DNA of 64,000 nucleotides from Austropuccinia psidii. Its lineage: Eukaryota > Basidiomycota > Pucciniomycetes > Pucciniales > Sphaerophragmiaceae. The stretch lies in assembly GCA_023105745.1 (NCBI GenBank), contig JALGQZ010000001.1, positions 49,661,662 through 49,725,661 on the forward strand, read 5' to 3'. Every line of letters starts with the position of its first letter. The stretch's first letter is position 1. The translations under genes and the position numbers were made by a program. Shown one piece after another: positions 10,660 to 22,353 of the stretch. The notes under the pieces were generated by a model that saw nothing but the letters and a program-made list of their open reading frames with translations, was not told the origin of the DNA and made no database searches.

Positions 10660-11200
10660 TTACAGTCCTCTGGTTTGATGTTTCTGTTGAATTGGAGTGT
10701 GAATGGCAAGGTTGATATTATCTCCCTCATTGTTTTGCCATCCGCCACTGTGTCCAAGGTGTCTTATTTCAGGTCTTCTGGTTCCGGACAATCCTTCTCT
10801 GTCCTCTGGCTGGTTCCTTTGGAAGCCAAGGTCCCTGAGGTATGCAGGGGACATATCAGTGTTTGCAAGCAGTCAAAAACTTTATGTTCTTAGGGTATTT
10901 ACCTTTGACTGTGCCTTGTACAAATTTGTTATCTGCTGATTTGGGCAGTTTGCCTTTGGAGGTTACAACTGGGTTAATAATTGTAATCTTCCCTGTACAA
11001 GTGGTTAAGGTTGGTTTACCTTGTATTGAAGCAGAGTTTGGTGGTTTTCTACTCCTCTGAGTGGCTATTGGTGTCCACTTTTTGGCTGTAATGAGGCCTT
11101 CACTAAGTCTTTTCCCTTGCACTTGCTGCCCTCTGGTTCTGAGGGTGTCACTGGTATGTTGGCCTGTGACTGGGTCTCAAGTGGTATTAAATTTTCTTCC
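10660..11200 (-). pseudogene. A1 Gag-Pol N-terminal region
   Basis: Two open pieces, 10856-11122 (ITAKKWTPIATQRSRKP, basic) and 10660-10854 (RHLGHSGGWQNNEGDNINLA), form the start of the polyprotein. They lie in different frames, so there is a frameshift near 10855, and a TAA follows TRGL at 10660. The region is rich in Ser, Pro, Lys and Gln and has no domain I recognise. Upstream, at 11202-11203, lies a candidate 3' splice site that would bring this exon to a leader in the LTR. Confidence 0.6.
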
Positions 11201-11778
11201 ACTGAATCAAACAGGAAAAAAGAGGGCTTATGTCAGTTAAGACTTCTTAAAAGGCTGGTTTTGCACGTCTACGAATGGCCTCTGGGCTTGTATATTATTA
11301 CAATATGCCCTTGTATAATGACAATGTAATTGAATTAATAATTCCACGTCAAAAATACAGCTTACTGATATGTGGTATACTGTTTGTATACCAATATCTC
11401 ACAGAGTACTTGTATTTAGCAAGGGTAATCTGTCAAATATGGTGTATTACAGGGTAATTGAGTTGAAAATGTGCCCAACCACACCTCAACTGTTGGTTTA
11501 TCAGTAGGAGCTGTCTCAATTCAATTAAGAATCAGGACTTTATTAGTGGCTTAAAGTATTTTCATATACAAAACACGCCAAAATAACTGGTCTTGTGGTT
11601 ATTAGCCACTTGACAAATACTCCTTAAAATGTGAGTATAATTTAAATTTAAAATAAATATATATATATAATATTTATTTTAAAAGGAAAATGACGCCTAA
11701 AAAAGATAAAACAGGTGTCAATAAATGATAAAAAGAGAAAAAACTTACTTGTAAAGGTCCAAGATAAGTTAAAAACAC
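11201..11778 (-). other. A1 leader with candidate splice sites
   Basis: This is noncoding leader between the priming site and gag. In the sense direction a strong 3' splice site reads CTTTTTTCCTGTTTGATTCAG, with its AG at 11203-11202, followed by a frame that runs into gag. A GTAAGT donor motif lies at 11748-11743. The motif ACACGCC occurs at 11573-11579, and an ACGTCAA motif near 11345. Translation of the leader shows nothing else I recognise. Confidence 0.45.
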
Positions 11779-11794
11779 GGACAGGCCCCCAAAA
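11779..11794 (-). promoter_or_regulatory. A1 primer-binding site
   Basis: The sense strand immediately inside the 5' LTR reads TTTTGGGGGCCTGTCCGTG. The same site, GGGGGCCTGGCC, is found at this place in B and C2 and in altered form in E. TGG starts complementary to a tRNA CCA end, but I cannot name the tRNA. Confidence 0.65.
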
Positions 11795-13233
11795 TGTCAG
11801 GCTGAGTCTATATTGAAGCGGTAATAAGAGTATTTACAACTAGAATTATGACTGTGACATGTAGAAAATTGATTTAAAATAAGGGTATTTGGTTTTAAAA
11901 GATGATTTATAATATAATTAAGGGGTTCTACTATTGAATAATAGTGGTGGTGAGCGCTATTGAGAACCCAGGGTGCAATCTTACCAGTTGGGTTACTATA
12001 ATAAGAGTTACAATAATTAAATATATAATTATACCTGTTTATTACCCCAGAGTAAAACTGTTTTTGACATTTTACTACGTAGGGTATTCAAGAGCAGGAT
12101 GAGGAGACAATCCTGGCTGTGAAAAGGCTCCTTTTTATCCTGAAATGGGGTGGAAAGGCTGTGAGACCTTTCCACATAGAGGAAGTGAAGATTTTTCACC
12201 TTCCTGGACAGGCTTGTGGTTTGCAAACAGCCTGTATGCCCTGTATTGGGCTCAGAAGTGGTTTTGAAACCACATCTTGGCAGTTTTCACCAATACAGGG
12301 TGAAAACCTTCATCTGGGGACCACACAGCCTGATTCTGACGTGTATGAGGTGTAGAATGCTGTACAGAAGCTGTATGGGTCCCCAGTATTGACTGAATTA
12401 TGAGGTATTGAAGTCTAGGCATTCTTCTTCGTCTAATTGACACCTCATAATCAGGGTACAACTGTATCCTGTCATAATACAGCTGTATTAGCCATATTGT
12501 GGGATTGTAACCTTCAAATGGCTGTAACTCTGTCAGTATTTGAGATATCAAGCTCAAAGTTGGTTCATTTGATAGCCCTGTATTAGCCCTACACAAGGGT
12601 ACCCAATTTGGTATGGTTATCATTAAATATGACAAAGCTATCCCATGTACAAGTATTTTTTTACATAGGCGTGGTTTGGGCAAAAAGCTGTATTAAGCTT
12701 GTTTGTCCCATAACTTCTGTTGTAGTTGAGTTATGAGAAAGTGGATGGCACCATCATATAGCCCTGATTGTGCTCTTTCCAAAAAGACCCCACTTTAAGT
12801 ATCTCACACTAAAACTGGAAAAGTTAGATGAGAGGTGAATGTTTTGTTCATCCTTATTTGGTCTGAATTTAACCATAACTCTAGTAATATTGGTGCTACC
12901 TCAGTTTGGCTAGTACCATTGGATAGCCCTTGCTTAGAGCTTCAATTTGAATACCCATTTGATGGGGTTAAGCCTCTTCTTCTGGATTTTAGATGAGAGG
13001 TCAAAATTAAGGTTTATGCTCAGCAACAACTTTTAGCAGGAATAACTTTATTATTCTTTGTCCTATGGTGATATGACTTATGTTTTCAGGAAGGAGTGAG
13101 TTTCTTCTTTCCTTTGATACCTTTTGAGCTAATTCGGCTCAGGTCCATGTTTTGGGGGTATCTTGGCTGTACCATTGATTTATGGTATTTTGGCTGCCAT
13201 GCTTGTACTCTGGTTTTGAGTCACAGGCTGGCA
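11795..13233 (-). repeat. A1 5' LTR
   Basis: This 1439-bp LTR begins TGTCAGGCTGAGTC and ends GGCTGGCA on the plus strand; the expected final TGACA has become TGGCA. It should hold the promoter and start of transcription. A candidate 5' splice donor (AAACAG^GTATAA, sense) lies at 12034-12029, at the end of an open frame (12029-12226) that is conserved in the other sense-oriented family A LTRs. Differences from the 3' LTR include CG to TG changes (1821-1822 versus 11860-11861). Confidence 0.92.
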
Positions 13234-13238
13234 CCCCC

Positions 13239-13918
13239 TCAGATGCATCAAAAACACCAAAACAGTAAAATATAAGATAATTTATTTCTTCTTTACATAT
13301 AAAACTATTATATTATTAAATACCAAAGATTCACTTTGTAGTTATCACCAGCTCTGATGTGATTAACCCATTATTTTCTTTTATTTATCAAACTCTCTTA
13401 AGAAATCTCTAAATAAACATACAAGTAGTTATGTTTGTAATTCTCTAAATTCTTTATTTTAAATACAATTCAAATAAGTTTTATTGAGGTTCTTAGGTGT
13501 AAAATTTATCATAATTATTATATTAAGTGTTAAAGTAGTCTTCTTCTCTTTGTGATTATTTTAAATAATTCTTTTATTAGTATAAATAGTATTCACATTA
13601 ATATATAGTTGTAATATTAATAATTTTATTGTTACAAATTTTTGTTTCTTATTAAATAAAAAGATATTCCACATTTATTATTTTTTGGTAAAAATAACAA
13701 ATTGCCATAAATATAGTAACTATTGAATGTTAATGTATTTATTTGAATATATCATTTTTATTTATTGAAATGATAGAGTTCGTTTTATGGCATTAATATA
13801 ATATATTTCAATTACCATAATTATTTTGAATACTTTCATTCATTAAATGAGGACGTTAAGTGTAAAATAAGTCAAATATTTGTAATTTTTACTCATTTTT
13901 TCATATTCAAGCCTTACA
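13239..13918 (+). repeat. Element E 5' LTR, inner part
   Basis: After the A1 duplication the E LTR continues and aligns by eye with 31720-32386 (shared blocks such as TCTCTAAATT followed by TTTATTTTAAAT). It ends GCCTTACA at 13918, directly followed by a degraded priming site. It is AT-rich and carries no gene. Confidence 0.7.
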
Positions 13919-13940
13919 TTTAGGGAACTGGCTATCATAT
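13919..13940 (+). promoter_or_regulatory. Element E primer-binding site, degraded
   Basis: The plus strand reads TTTAGGGAACTGGCTATCAT, which matches the sense site of B and C (TTTGGGGGCCTGGCCGTGAT) with mostly G-to-A and C-to-T changes. It fixes the orientation of E as plus strand and the inner edge of its 5' LTR. Confidence 0.65.
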
Positions 13941-14950
13941 TTACTTAAAATATATTTAGAGAGAGTCAAATTGGACTTACCATATGATAAATTATACTTT
14001 CAATTAGAAAACTATATAATAATTACATATTTATTGACTTTAAAAGCTGATCAGGAATTTGGAAAGGAATTTAATTGTCTTACACAAGGTTCTTCACATC
14101 CTTATACTTGAAAGAACTTTCTTTGAGTTCATCTAGTACTTGAAAAAGAGATTTCTAAATTAAAAATATGAATTTATATTATAATTTAATTAAAAAAAAA
14201 TTGCTTTATCTTTCATTCTTATTTGATCATAGATTTAAAAAGAAAAAACAAATGTATATATATATCAAAAAATAAATGAATAAACATTTTTTTCCCTATT
14301 TCTCATATAAAAAGATAAAAAGCAACTTTTTTCATGGAAATTGCTATATACTGCCAAAAATAATGCTTTCTATCAAAAGACTTATATTTATTTGTCTTTT
14401 TTAGTGCTTTAAGACAACCCAACAGAGGACAATAATGCCAAAGCTGAAATATTAGTAGAACAAACTTGCCAAATTTCTCCAACATCTGATGTGAATAAGA
14501 AAAGAAAAGCTATGAAACTAATATTTCCACAACCCACCATTCAGAACTCTGAAGTTGAGCACATTTCTTTGAATTCCATAAAAGAATGAATATTTCTAAA
14601 ATCTTTTCCTTATCATTTTGAGTTGATAATGACTACTAGAAGAGGCTCCCAATATTCCATTCAATCAGATGGAGGTGGATTCAGAAGCAGAAATGAGCGT
14701 AAAAAGGTACAAGAAAGGGAAAAATACCCAGTGGAGTAGACAACACACAAGGAAATGCCATACCCCAAAGGCAAGTCCCAGAAATGCCCATAACCTCTGA
14801 GCCATAATTGAAACTATGTATTAGTAATTCCAGAAGAGACAAAACACATTCAGAGGGCTCAAATAGACATATTCACAAGCCAGTAAGAGCATTATTACAT
14901 GATGTATAAGCAAAAATATTGAGAAAATTATACCAAAAATCTACCAAGGA
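13941..14950 (+). other. Element E leader, AT-rich
   Basis: This is noncoding sequence between the priming site and the first recognisable gag homology. From about 14660 it starts to resemble the Gag-Pol N-terminal region of B and C (RGSQYSIQSDGGGFRS-like translation). No intact frame is present. Confidence 0.45.
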
Positions 14951-15400
14951 GTGATGAACTCCTGGCACATACTCAGCAAGTTCTTAAAGAAGGACCGAAT
15001 TGCAAAATACTCAAATGGATGGAATGCAGTATCATACAACCCTCAAATCAAGAAGATAAATCACTGGCACAACAAAAAGAGGGAAGAAAGCAAGGAAGAA
15101 GCCCCAGAAAGCCACAAGACATCCAAACTCCCCTAGAGGGGAGGCAAAACAAAGAGGGGGAGCCAAGCAGGGAAGAAGCCCCAGTAGCTTCTACCAGCAA
15201 GCAACAAGCCAGCCAACATCCCCAAAAATGGAAGAAGAACAAGAAAAAGAGCTGAAGGAAACCTTATTCCCCAGGTTACAAGGTCCCAAGAATCCAAAAG
15301 AATGCCATGCAAAATGTCTTCAACATGGCCAGAACCATGATTGAATTCAACAACAAAGAGCATCAAATAATGAGGCAAACAAATTTATCAAGGAAATCCC
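14951..15400 (+). pseudogene. Element E gag N-terminal region and overlapping short ORF
   Basis: The frame starting at 14951 reads MNSWHILSKF...SNGWNAVSYNPQIKKINHW, clearly related to the short ORF of B and C (MNSYLQVKKF, GW(S/T)P, KIKNW). It stops at 15136. A second piece of the same protein, near 15265-15390, reads VFNMARTMIEFNNKE, matching VFNMARTLMQFTAKE of C1. The overlapping Gag-Pol frame is recognisable as well (15019-15255, Lys/Gln/Ser-rich). Both frames are broken. Confidence 0.6.
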
Positions 15401-16684
15401 TTTGTCCACTGATGTGGTAAATGCTTTAACAGAAATCAAAAATAGTACATTACCTCTAAAACCATTAGATAAATTCTATTATCATTAAAAGAAATAAAGA
15501 GTAATATATTATCTTTAAGCCAAATTTTTGTACAAAAGGAAAAAATAAATTGTTAAATTTATGGTTGAAAATGATAAATATAGAATCTCAATCAACAATA
15601 CTCAAAAAGTGAATATAATGACAACAAGAGATATATAAGCACATAACAGTGATCAAATAAAAAAACTTGGACGATCAATTATGACCAAAGTATTCCCAAC
15701 TCAATGGAAGAATTAAACCAATTATAAATTTCTGTTGAAACATTTGAAGAGTAGACTTCATCACACCAAAATATACTTCTGGACAATGTAGAAAAGAGTG
15801 GTAAAGCATGAGTGAAACTTGAAGAGAATATCCTGAGTGAAATTACACTTATTAGAAAGAAAATGTATAAAGGAAATGAGACTAACCTAAATATTACAAA
15901 GTTATCAACCCCATTTTCCCACATAAGAAGGCCTGTTAAACCAAATAAGGAAATAACAAACCTCTTCATAACTGACTAAAGCAATCCAGAAAACAATCAA
16001 GCATTAATGAAAGAATCGACTCAACTTAAAGGATGGCCAACATTCACAGGTGATGGTGATCATGACCACATGTCATTCATTAAGAAAATTGACATGTTGT
16101 AAGAAGATTAAGCCATACCAGATAAATTAATCTTTCAAATGTGAAATAAATTATGTAAAAAAACTGCAAAAAGGCGGCATTATGGAATCAGATGAACAAA
16201 TGGCAAAAATATTTTGTCTTGGTTTAAAAGTGATACAATACCCAAATGGGCAAATGATGCCTATAGATATAAGATAGAAGATGAATTTCAAAACTCATTC
16301 TTTTACCCAGAGAATGATAGAAATTTAACTTGTTTGTTCAAACAAGTAGAAATATTAAATGCATTATATCCAGAAATGTCACAGAATGTGGTGGATATGA
16401 AAACTGTCCAAACATGTAGAGGAGAATTGTAACATTCCCTGAGGAAAAGGTGCATAGACCTATGCTCTACTGGAAAATACATTAATGCACTTGAAGGAAT
16501 GATGAAAAGAAGCAAAATTTGCAGAACATTGAAAGAGTTGGACATAAAAATCCCAAAGAAACCATTTATAAAGAAGAGAAAACTAAAATAACCATTCAAA
16601 ACCAATAATACAAATGAAAAAAGAAGATTGCATAAATGTGGTAGTATTGGGCACTTATCCAATAATTTTCTTAAAAAGGGAAAG
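15401..16684 (+). pseudogene. Element E Gag: coil region, capsid and zinc knuckle
   Basis: Translation gives scattered matches to family C Gag. 16025-16110 reads LKGWPTFTGDGDHDH with following MSFIKKIDML. 16214-16432 is open and reads IPKWANDAYRYKIEDEF, LYPEMSQNVVDMKT and CRGEL, matching the capsid blocks of C2. Near 16630-16670 a knuckle reads HKCGSIGHLSNNF, with the first and last cysteines changed to L and F. Many stops occur. The copy is cut at 16685 by a solo A LTR. Confidence 0.75.
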
Positions 16685-18100
16685 TGTCAGCCTGTGACTC
16701 AAAACAAGCGCACAAGCATGACAGGAGAATACCATAAATCAATGGTATAGCCAAGATACCACCAAAACATGGAGCTAAGCCAAATCAGCTCAAAAAGGAT
16801 CAAAGGAAAGAGGAAATTCACCCCTTTACAAATATACAAGTCCCATCATCATAGGCCAAAGAATAAAAAAGTTATACCTGCTCAAAGTTGTTGCTGAGCA
16901 TAAAACTTAATTTTCACCTCTTATCTGAAATACAAAGTAAGAGGCTTAACCCCATCAGAGAGGTATAAAAAATGAAACTCAAAGTCAGGGCTATCCAATG
17001 GTACCAGCCAAACTGAGCTAACACCAGTATTACAGAAGGTAGGGCCAAATTCAGGCCAAATAAGAGTGAATAAAATATTCACCTCCCATCTAACTTCTAC
17101 AGTTTTAGTGTGAGATACCTAAAGTGGAGTCCTTTTGGAAAGAGAACAATTGGGGCCATGTGATTGTGCCATTCATTTCCCCATATCTCATGTAGAAAAA
17201 AGCTATAAGTCAAACAAGCCCAATACACATTTTTGCCTAAAACACACATATGTACAAAAATCTTGTACATGGCATACCTTTGCCATATTTAATTATAACA
17301 ATATCAAATAAGGTTATATTGTGTAGAGCACATAAAGGAATACACACTCAACCAATCTTGAGGTTGATATCTCCAAAAATGACAAAGTTATGGCTGTTTC
17401 AAGGTCAAAATCCCACAGTTTGGCCAATACAGCCCTAACATGGGATAATATCCCATAACTAAGATTATGAGGTGTAAAACAGATGAAGAAGCTTTTTTTA
17501 ACTTCAATACCTCATAGTTCATTCAATACTGGGGTCCCATACAGGTTCTGTACAGCATTCTACGCCTCATACACGTCAGAATCAGGCTATTTGGTCCCCA
17601 GATGAAAGTGTTCACCCTTTATTGGTGAAAACCTCCCAGATGTGGTTTCAAAACCACATCTGAGCACAACAAAGGCTATACAGGCCTTTCCCAAACCACA
17701 AGCCTGTCCTGGAGATTGAAAAATCTTCACTTCCTCCACGTGAAAAGGTCTAGCAGCCTTTTCACCCCATTTCAGGATAAGAGGAGGCCTTTTCACTTCC
17801 AGAAAAGGAATCCCCATCCTTCTCTTAAATTATTTAATAATACAGCTGTCGAAAACAGTTATACTGTTGGAAAATAATCAAGTTATACCATAAATTTTAG
17901 TATTGTAGCCTTTTTTTATTGTAACCCAACAGGTAAAGCTGCACCCAGGGATTTCAATAGTTCTCACCACCACTAATTCTTCTTACTAAAGCCCTTTGTA
18001 TCTATAAATTAAACCTTTTTAAATACTTTGATCCGCGTCACAGTCATAGTTAAAGTTGTAAATAGCCTTATTACATCTTCATCAGAGACTCAGCCTGAGA
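16685..18100 (+). mobile_element. Solo LTR of family A, sense on plus strand
   Basis: It starts TGTCAGCCTGTGACTC and ends ACTCAGCCTGAGA, the reverse orientation of the A1 LTRs, and is 1416 bp long. The flanking duplication is GAAAG (16680-16684) and GAAAT (18101-18105), one base apart. It interrupts E gag right after the zinc knuckle; the acidic tail of Gag resumes at 18106. It is clearly diverged from the A1 LTRs, and closer to the A2 LTR in places (GGCTATTTACAACTTTAA). Confidence 0.88.
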
Positions 18101-18105
18101 GAAAT

Positions 18106-18890
18106 ATAAATGAAATTGTGGAATAAGAAGAATCTGATTCTGAAAAAGATATCATACAATCATAGATGTCTGAAATTGATGAAATCAATATAATTAATTG
18201 CCAGATTAACAAAAGAAATTTAATCTATTAAGTTCTAGATGTAAATTCCAATTTTCCACAAATTGGAAAATCTGCTACATGCCTTACAATCCTACAGGAT
18301 GCAAAATTGCATAGAGCCAAACCTGCAAAAGGAATGCAATATATTGCTGTAAAATCAAGTATAAGTATTGTGATAATAAAAAATGAAGAGTCAAGAGTAA
18401 ATGTAGACACAGGAGCATAATGCACATGCGTTGGTAAAAATTATCTTCAAACACTTGTACCAGCTTGGGGAAATAAACTTATACCAATACATGGAGTCAT
18501 GTTTAGTAGTTTAAGTGAAAGCATGAAGCCCCTTGAAAATGTTTAATTAACATTTATTTTCCCACATCCATCACAATTTAGATGAATGAAACTGGAGCTT
18601 GTAGTAATGGAAAACTGTACTACTCACCATTTCATACCTGGAAATTATTACTTATCAGTTCATGGCATGAATATCTCTAACCAAAAATAGAAATATTTTA
18701 CCATAGGCAATAATAGAGGACAAAAATTTGGATTCTTGATTAATAAGAAACAAATGACAGTTATAAATATGATAAAACAATGGCAGAGAAACATCTATTC
18801 ATAAGTAAACAACTAAAAGAAGGAGAATTCAAAAATTAATTGACAGAAAAATGAAAGAAGAAACGATTGAACTCTTATGTAAATAAAATT
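18106..18890 (+). pseudogene. Element E Gag tail and aspartic protease
   Basis: After the LTR the frame gives an acidic tail (EESDSEKD). Near 18390-18460 comes SRVNVDTGA, then a stop, then CTCVGKNYLQ, the retropepsin DTGA site of family C ([16 protein letters not shown]). A further block, VVMENCTTHHFIPGNYYLSV, matches the C protease end ([16 protein letters not shown]). The catalytic aspartate survives but stops break the frame repeatedly. Confidence 0.75.
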
Positions 18891-19640
18891 TGCTTTTGAA
18901 ACTGATAAAGAACCACAAGGTTCCATTGTTGGACATGAGCTTGATATTAATCTAAAGGAAGATAAACCTTCTCCACCCCTATTAGGAATAACAGGTTATC
19001 CAGCCTCCAAAAGACCTAAAGAAGCCTTAGAGGTACACATCAAAGAATTAATGCACAAAAGGTTTTCAAAGAAAGTGGGCCATAATGAAAAAGTAGAAGT
19101 AACTATACCAGTCATTATAGCCTGGAACAATAAAAATGACGGATGGTAGGAGAATTTAGAGCTTCAAACACATATACTATCCCCAAAAGATGTCAAATAC
19201 CTAGGATCCATGAGACATTAGCACAACTTTCAAAAGCTAATTTTATTACAGAAATGGATTCCCTAAAAAGGATTTCACCAAAAGCTTTTAACCAAAAATT
19301 TCAGAAAACTAATATGTATTATAGGTACTGTGGAATATATGAATATATAAGAATGCCATTTGGTTTAAAAAATGTGCTTTCCCATTTCCAAAGAATGATG
19401 AACACTATATTCCCTGAATATTTATAAGAGGAATTGCTGATTATCTACTTTCATCATATTATAATTTGCTCAGAAACTTGGGAAAATCACCTGACAAGAG
19501 TCAAAGGAGTATTACAGAAGACAGTCCAAGTAAATATGAAAATATCATTAATGAAATTTCATTTTTAATAAAGTGAGCTAAAAGCACTAGTATATTTAGT
19601 ATTGAGACTATGTTTAGGCATAGATAAAAATAAATTAATT
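18891..19640 (+). pseudogene. Element E reverse transcriptase
   Basis: The open piece 19143-19427 contains MVGEFRASNTYTIP, PRIHETLAQLSKANFITEMD (motif A aspartate), and IRMPFGLKNVLSHFQRMMNT. Right after, the active-site box reads IIYFHHIIICSE, so YIDD has become YFHH and both catalytic aspartates are lost. Upstream, 18930-19140 gives degraded [11 protein letters not shown] and [13 protein letters not shown] blocks. Confidence 0.82.
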
Positions 19641-20300
19641 AATAATGATACTACTTAAACCAATGCCACAACCTATGAAAGAAATTCAATCAATCTTGGG
19701 ACTCTCTGCATATTACTGGAAAAATAACAAATACTTTGCCAAAATTGCAAAATCTCTGTATAGGCTTTTGTGATTCACAAAAATTCTATGATATTACTGA
19801 AGAAAAAGTTAAAACATATGAAGAGCTAAAAAAAGAACTCACAAATTCCCCTTTTCTCTTGATGCAATATTGGAAGCTAACTTTTAAGCTATACATAGAT
19901 GCTTGTCAAGAAGCACTAGGTGCTGCACTACACCAAACACAAATCATCAACAATAAGCCTTTTTAAGGACCAATTTGCTTCATTTCAAGACAAATCAAGC
20001 CAACAGAAGGAATGTATTGAGTAAGCCAACTTTAATCCCTTTTCTTAGTGTGGGCTTTAGAATAATTACACTATTATTGAGATGGGACATTTTTGATTTT
20101 ATTACAGACTGTCATGTTTTAAAAGCTTTATTAAACATGAAGACACCAAAAAGAAATATACTTTTATGTCGGATTTCTATCCACAGATATACAGGAAATA
20201 TGAATTTCAGTCCACAAATCTTGAAATATTCATAAGAATGGTGATAGTCTGGCAGATGGCCTTTAGAAAATAAACCTGCAAACCCAGCATGGGTACCAGA
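19641..20300 (+). pseudogene. Element E RNase H
   Basis: 19736-19966 is open and includes [25 protein letters not shown], with the first RNase H aspartate. 19975-20235 carries FDFITDCHVLKALLNMKTPKR, the third acidic site, and a degraded NADGLSRW block follows near 20240. The segments lie in different frames. Confidence 0.78.
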
Positions 20301-21665
20301 GGAAGAAAATCATAAAGAAGGAATATGTGCTACATATATTGGAACAGAATTCCTTTATCAAGCAGGAGGAAGCTATAAAATGGACAAGAGTTGCCATATC
20401 TTATGCCAACTCTTATTGAAAAATTGCAAAGACCCATAATTCTCTTCCAAGCTAGTAGAATTATGGAAAAAAGAATATGATGAAGGAGGAATTTGCCTCC
20501 TTGATGAAATCCTTTCTCATAGGACCAAACACACATGTGTAATTATTGTGATAGATAGAGCTTTAATAAATACTATACTACATGAATGCCATGATAGTCT
20601 TTTATCTGGACATCTCTCAGAAGATAGGACACTAGAAAGGGAAAAAGCCATCTCTTGGTGGCCAAATTGCAGAAACAATGTTGCAGAATGGTGCCAAACG
20701 TTTGACAGGTCCAAAAAATAAAATAGAGCCACAGGTAAGAAATTTGGCATTATGATGAAAACTCAATAACGACAATCCCCATGGGAAATAGTTTGTATGG
20801 ATTGGGTAACAGCTTTACCCCCAGGAAGAAACAGACACGTCAATTCAGGACAAGTATTAGCTGATAGTTTCAGAAAGTCACCAGTGTTCTTACCCTGTAA
20901 GAAAGATTATAAAGCTATTTACCCATCCATAATGATTTGGAATAGAGTTATGAGCCATACAGGCTTATTCAAAAATATCATTTGTGATAGAGATCCCAAA
21001 TTCACTTCAGCCTTATGAAAAAATATCCATAACCTTTTGGCACAAAGTTATCATTCTCAATAGCATATCACCCTCAAACATATGGACTAGCAGATAGAAT
21101 GATACAAACCGTAGAAAACATTATCAGAAGATTCTATGCTTATGGCTTACAATTCAGAGACTCTTATGGTGTTACCTGTGATTGGTGTACTTCAATACCA
21201 GCTTCAAAACTGAAATACAAGACATAAAGTCATTCTTCAAGTGGTAAAGCACATGCAATTTTGGAAAAGGGTTGGAATCCAAGAATATCTTATAAAACTG
21301 TGAAAAAGGACTTAGTGGATATAAATCCAACAGAAATTAGCTTCAAAATCCTGCTTCAAAAAGCAGGCATCATGATAACAGATGTATGCAAGATTCTCTT
21401 AAATATCCAAAAGAAATATGGGACAAAATTCATAAGCCACTGGATTGTAATATAGAAGACTTTTCCTTAGTATTAACTCTCAAAAGAAGGAGAAGAAAAG
21501 AAAAATGTAAAAGTCCTGAAAGAAATGAGGAGAAGAAGTCAGAAAGAAAGGGAATACCTTGTGGGTTATAGAAATCAACTCAATAAGATTAATGGCTAAT
21601 TGAGAAAAATATAGCTAATTAAGATAAACTATGAAGGAGTTTCAGACATGAAAGAAGGCACTAAT
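20301..21665 (+). pseudogene. Element E integrase with chromodomain-like tail
   Basis: Blocks in order are the zinc finger ([15 protein letters not shown] near 20585, then degraded), [14 protein letters not shown] (20790) with the first aspartate, [13 protein letters not shown] (20980) with the second, and ADRMIQTVENIIRRF (21090), where the catalytic glutamate of LAERM is now aspartate. The C-terminal KGWNPRI, NPTEISFKILL and GTKFISHW-like parts follow, and a remnant of the LLRRFRHERR end lies near 21640. Numerous stops and shifts are present. Confidence 0.78.
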
Positions 21666-21728
21666 AGTAATAAAAGTAAGCATTATTGACATTCAAGACA
21701 GAAAAGGTCTATTGAAGAGGCAGGAAAG

Positions 21729-22353
21729 TGAATGATACCCCAATAAACTATATCAGATTGTGTTAAATCATTTCTTGATGGTAGGGAATTTGAGCCTTTG
21801 GGATAGGATCAAATCTTCAAAAGAGTTAATAAAGCAACTTTACAAAACTTATTTCAACACTAAGAATTGAAATGAGAATCTTAAAATCAGTAAAGGCTCC
21901 ATAAAAAGGCATAAATTATTGATTATCTCAGAAGCCAAACAATAGAAATGTGGAATAAATTACACCATTGGATTCTATAAAAAACCTACATATATGAAAT
22001 CTTAATACCATACCTTTAAACCAATGATTTCTGAGATAACCTTGACATATGCACTTTTAGGATCAGCACCTATATTAATAGTTTTCAGCTCATAAATTAT
22101 GAACTGAGCATGATAAAATGTTGAATAAAATATAGTATTACCATGATATAACTTTATTTGGACAGCTATAAACAAGGTTAAACCCTAAGAAAGGATATTG
22201 CACAAAATAGCAATAGGTGCTGACCACTTTATTTTGAAGGGGGTCTAAACTTCAAAAAAAGTAGATATTGAGATTTTAAAAGTTCAAAAGTGAATAATTC
22301 TGTAATTTAATCATTTTATTCAAGGTAAAACCCTATGAAATCTTGTTTTGAAG
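21729..22353 (+). repeat. Element E 3' LTR, outer part
   Basis: Following the pol remnant, a purine tract (GAAGAGGCAGGAAAG, 21714-21728) precedes TGAATGATACCCC, the probable LTR start. From about 21840 it aligns by eye with 690-1230. It is interrupted at 22353/22354 by element B and resumes at 31206. Confidence 0.65.

Larger units (their letters stand above)
1756..13233 (-). mobile_element. Ty3/Gypsy LTR retrotransposon A1, full length with both LTRs
   Basis: This minus-strand element is bounded by TGTCAG...GGCA ends and a perfect 5-bp duplication CCCCC (1751-1755 and 13234-13238). Its parts, in the sense direction, are the 5' LTR (11795-13233), priming site, leader, gag, protease, RT, RNase H, integrase with chromodomain-like tail, polypurine tract and 3' LTR (1756-5036). 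The 3' LTR is enlarged by a nested solo LTR (2960-4797). The coding region is broken by several frameshifts, in-frame stops and one deletion in RT, so the copy is non-autonomous. It sits inside the 5' LTR of the older element E. Confidence 0.93.
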
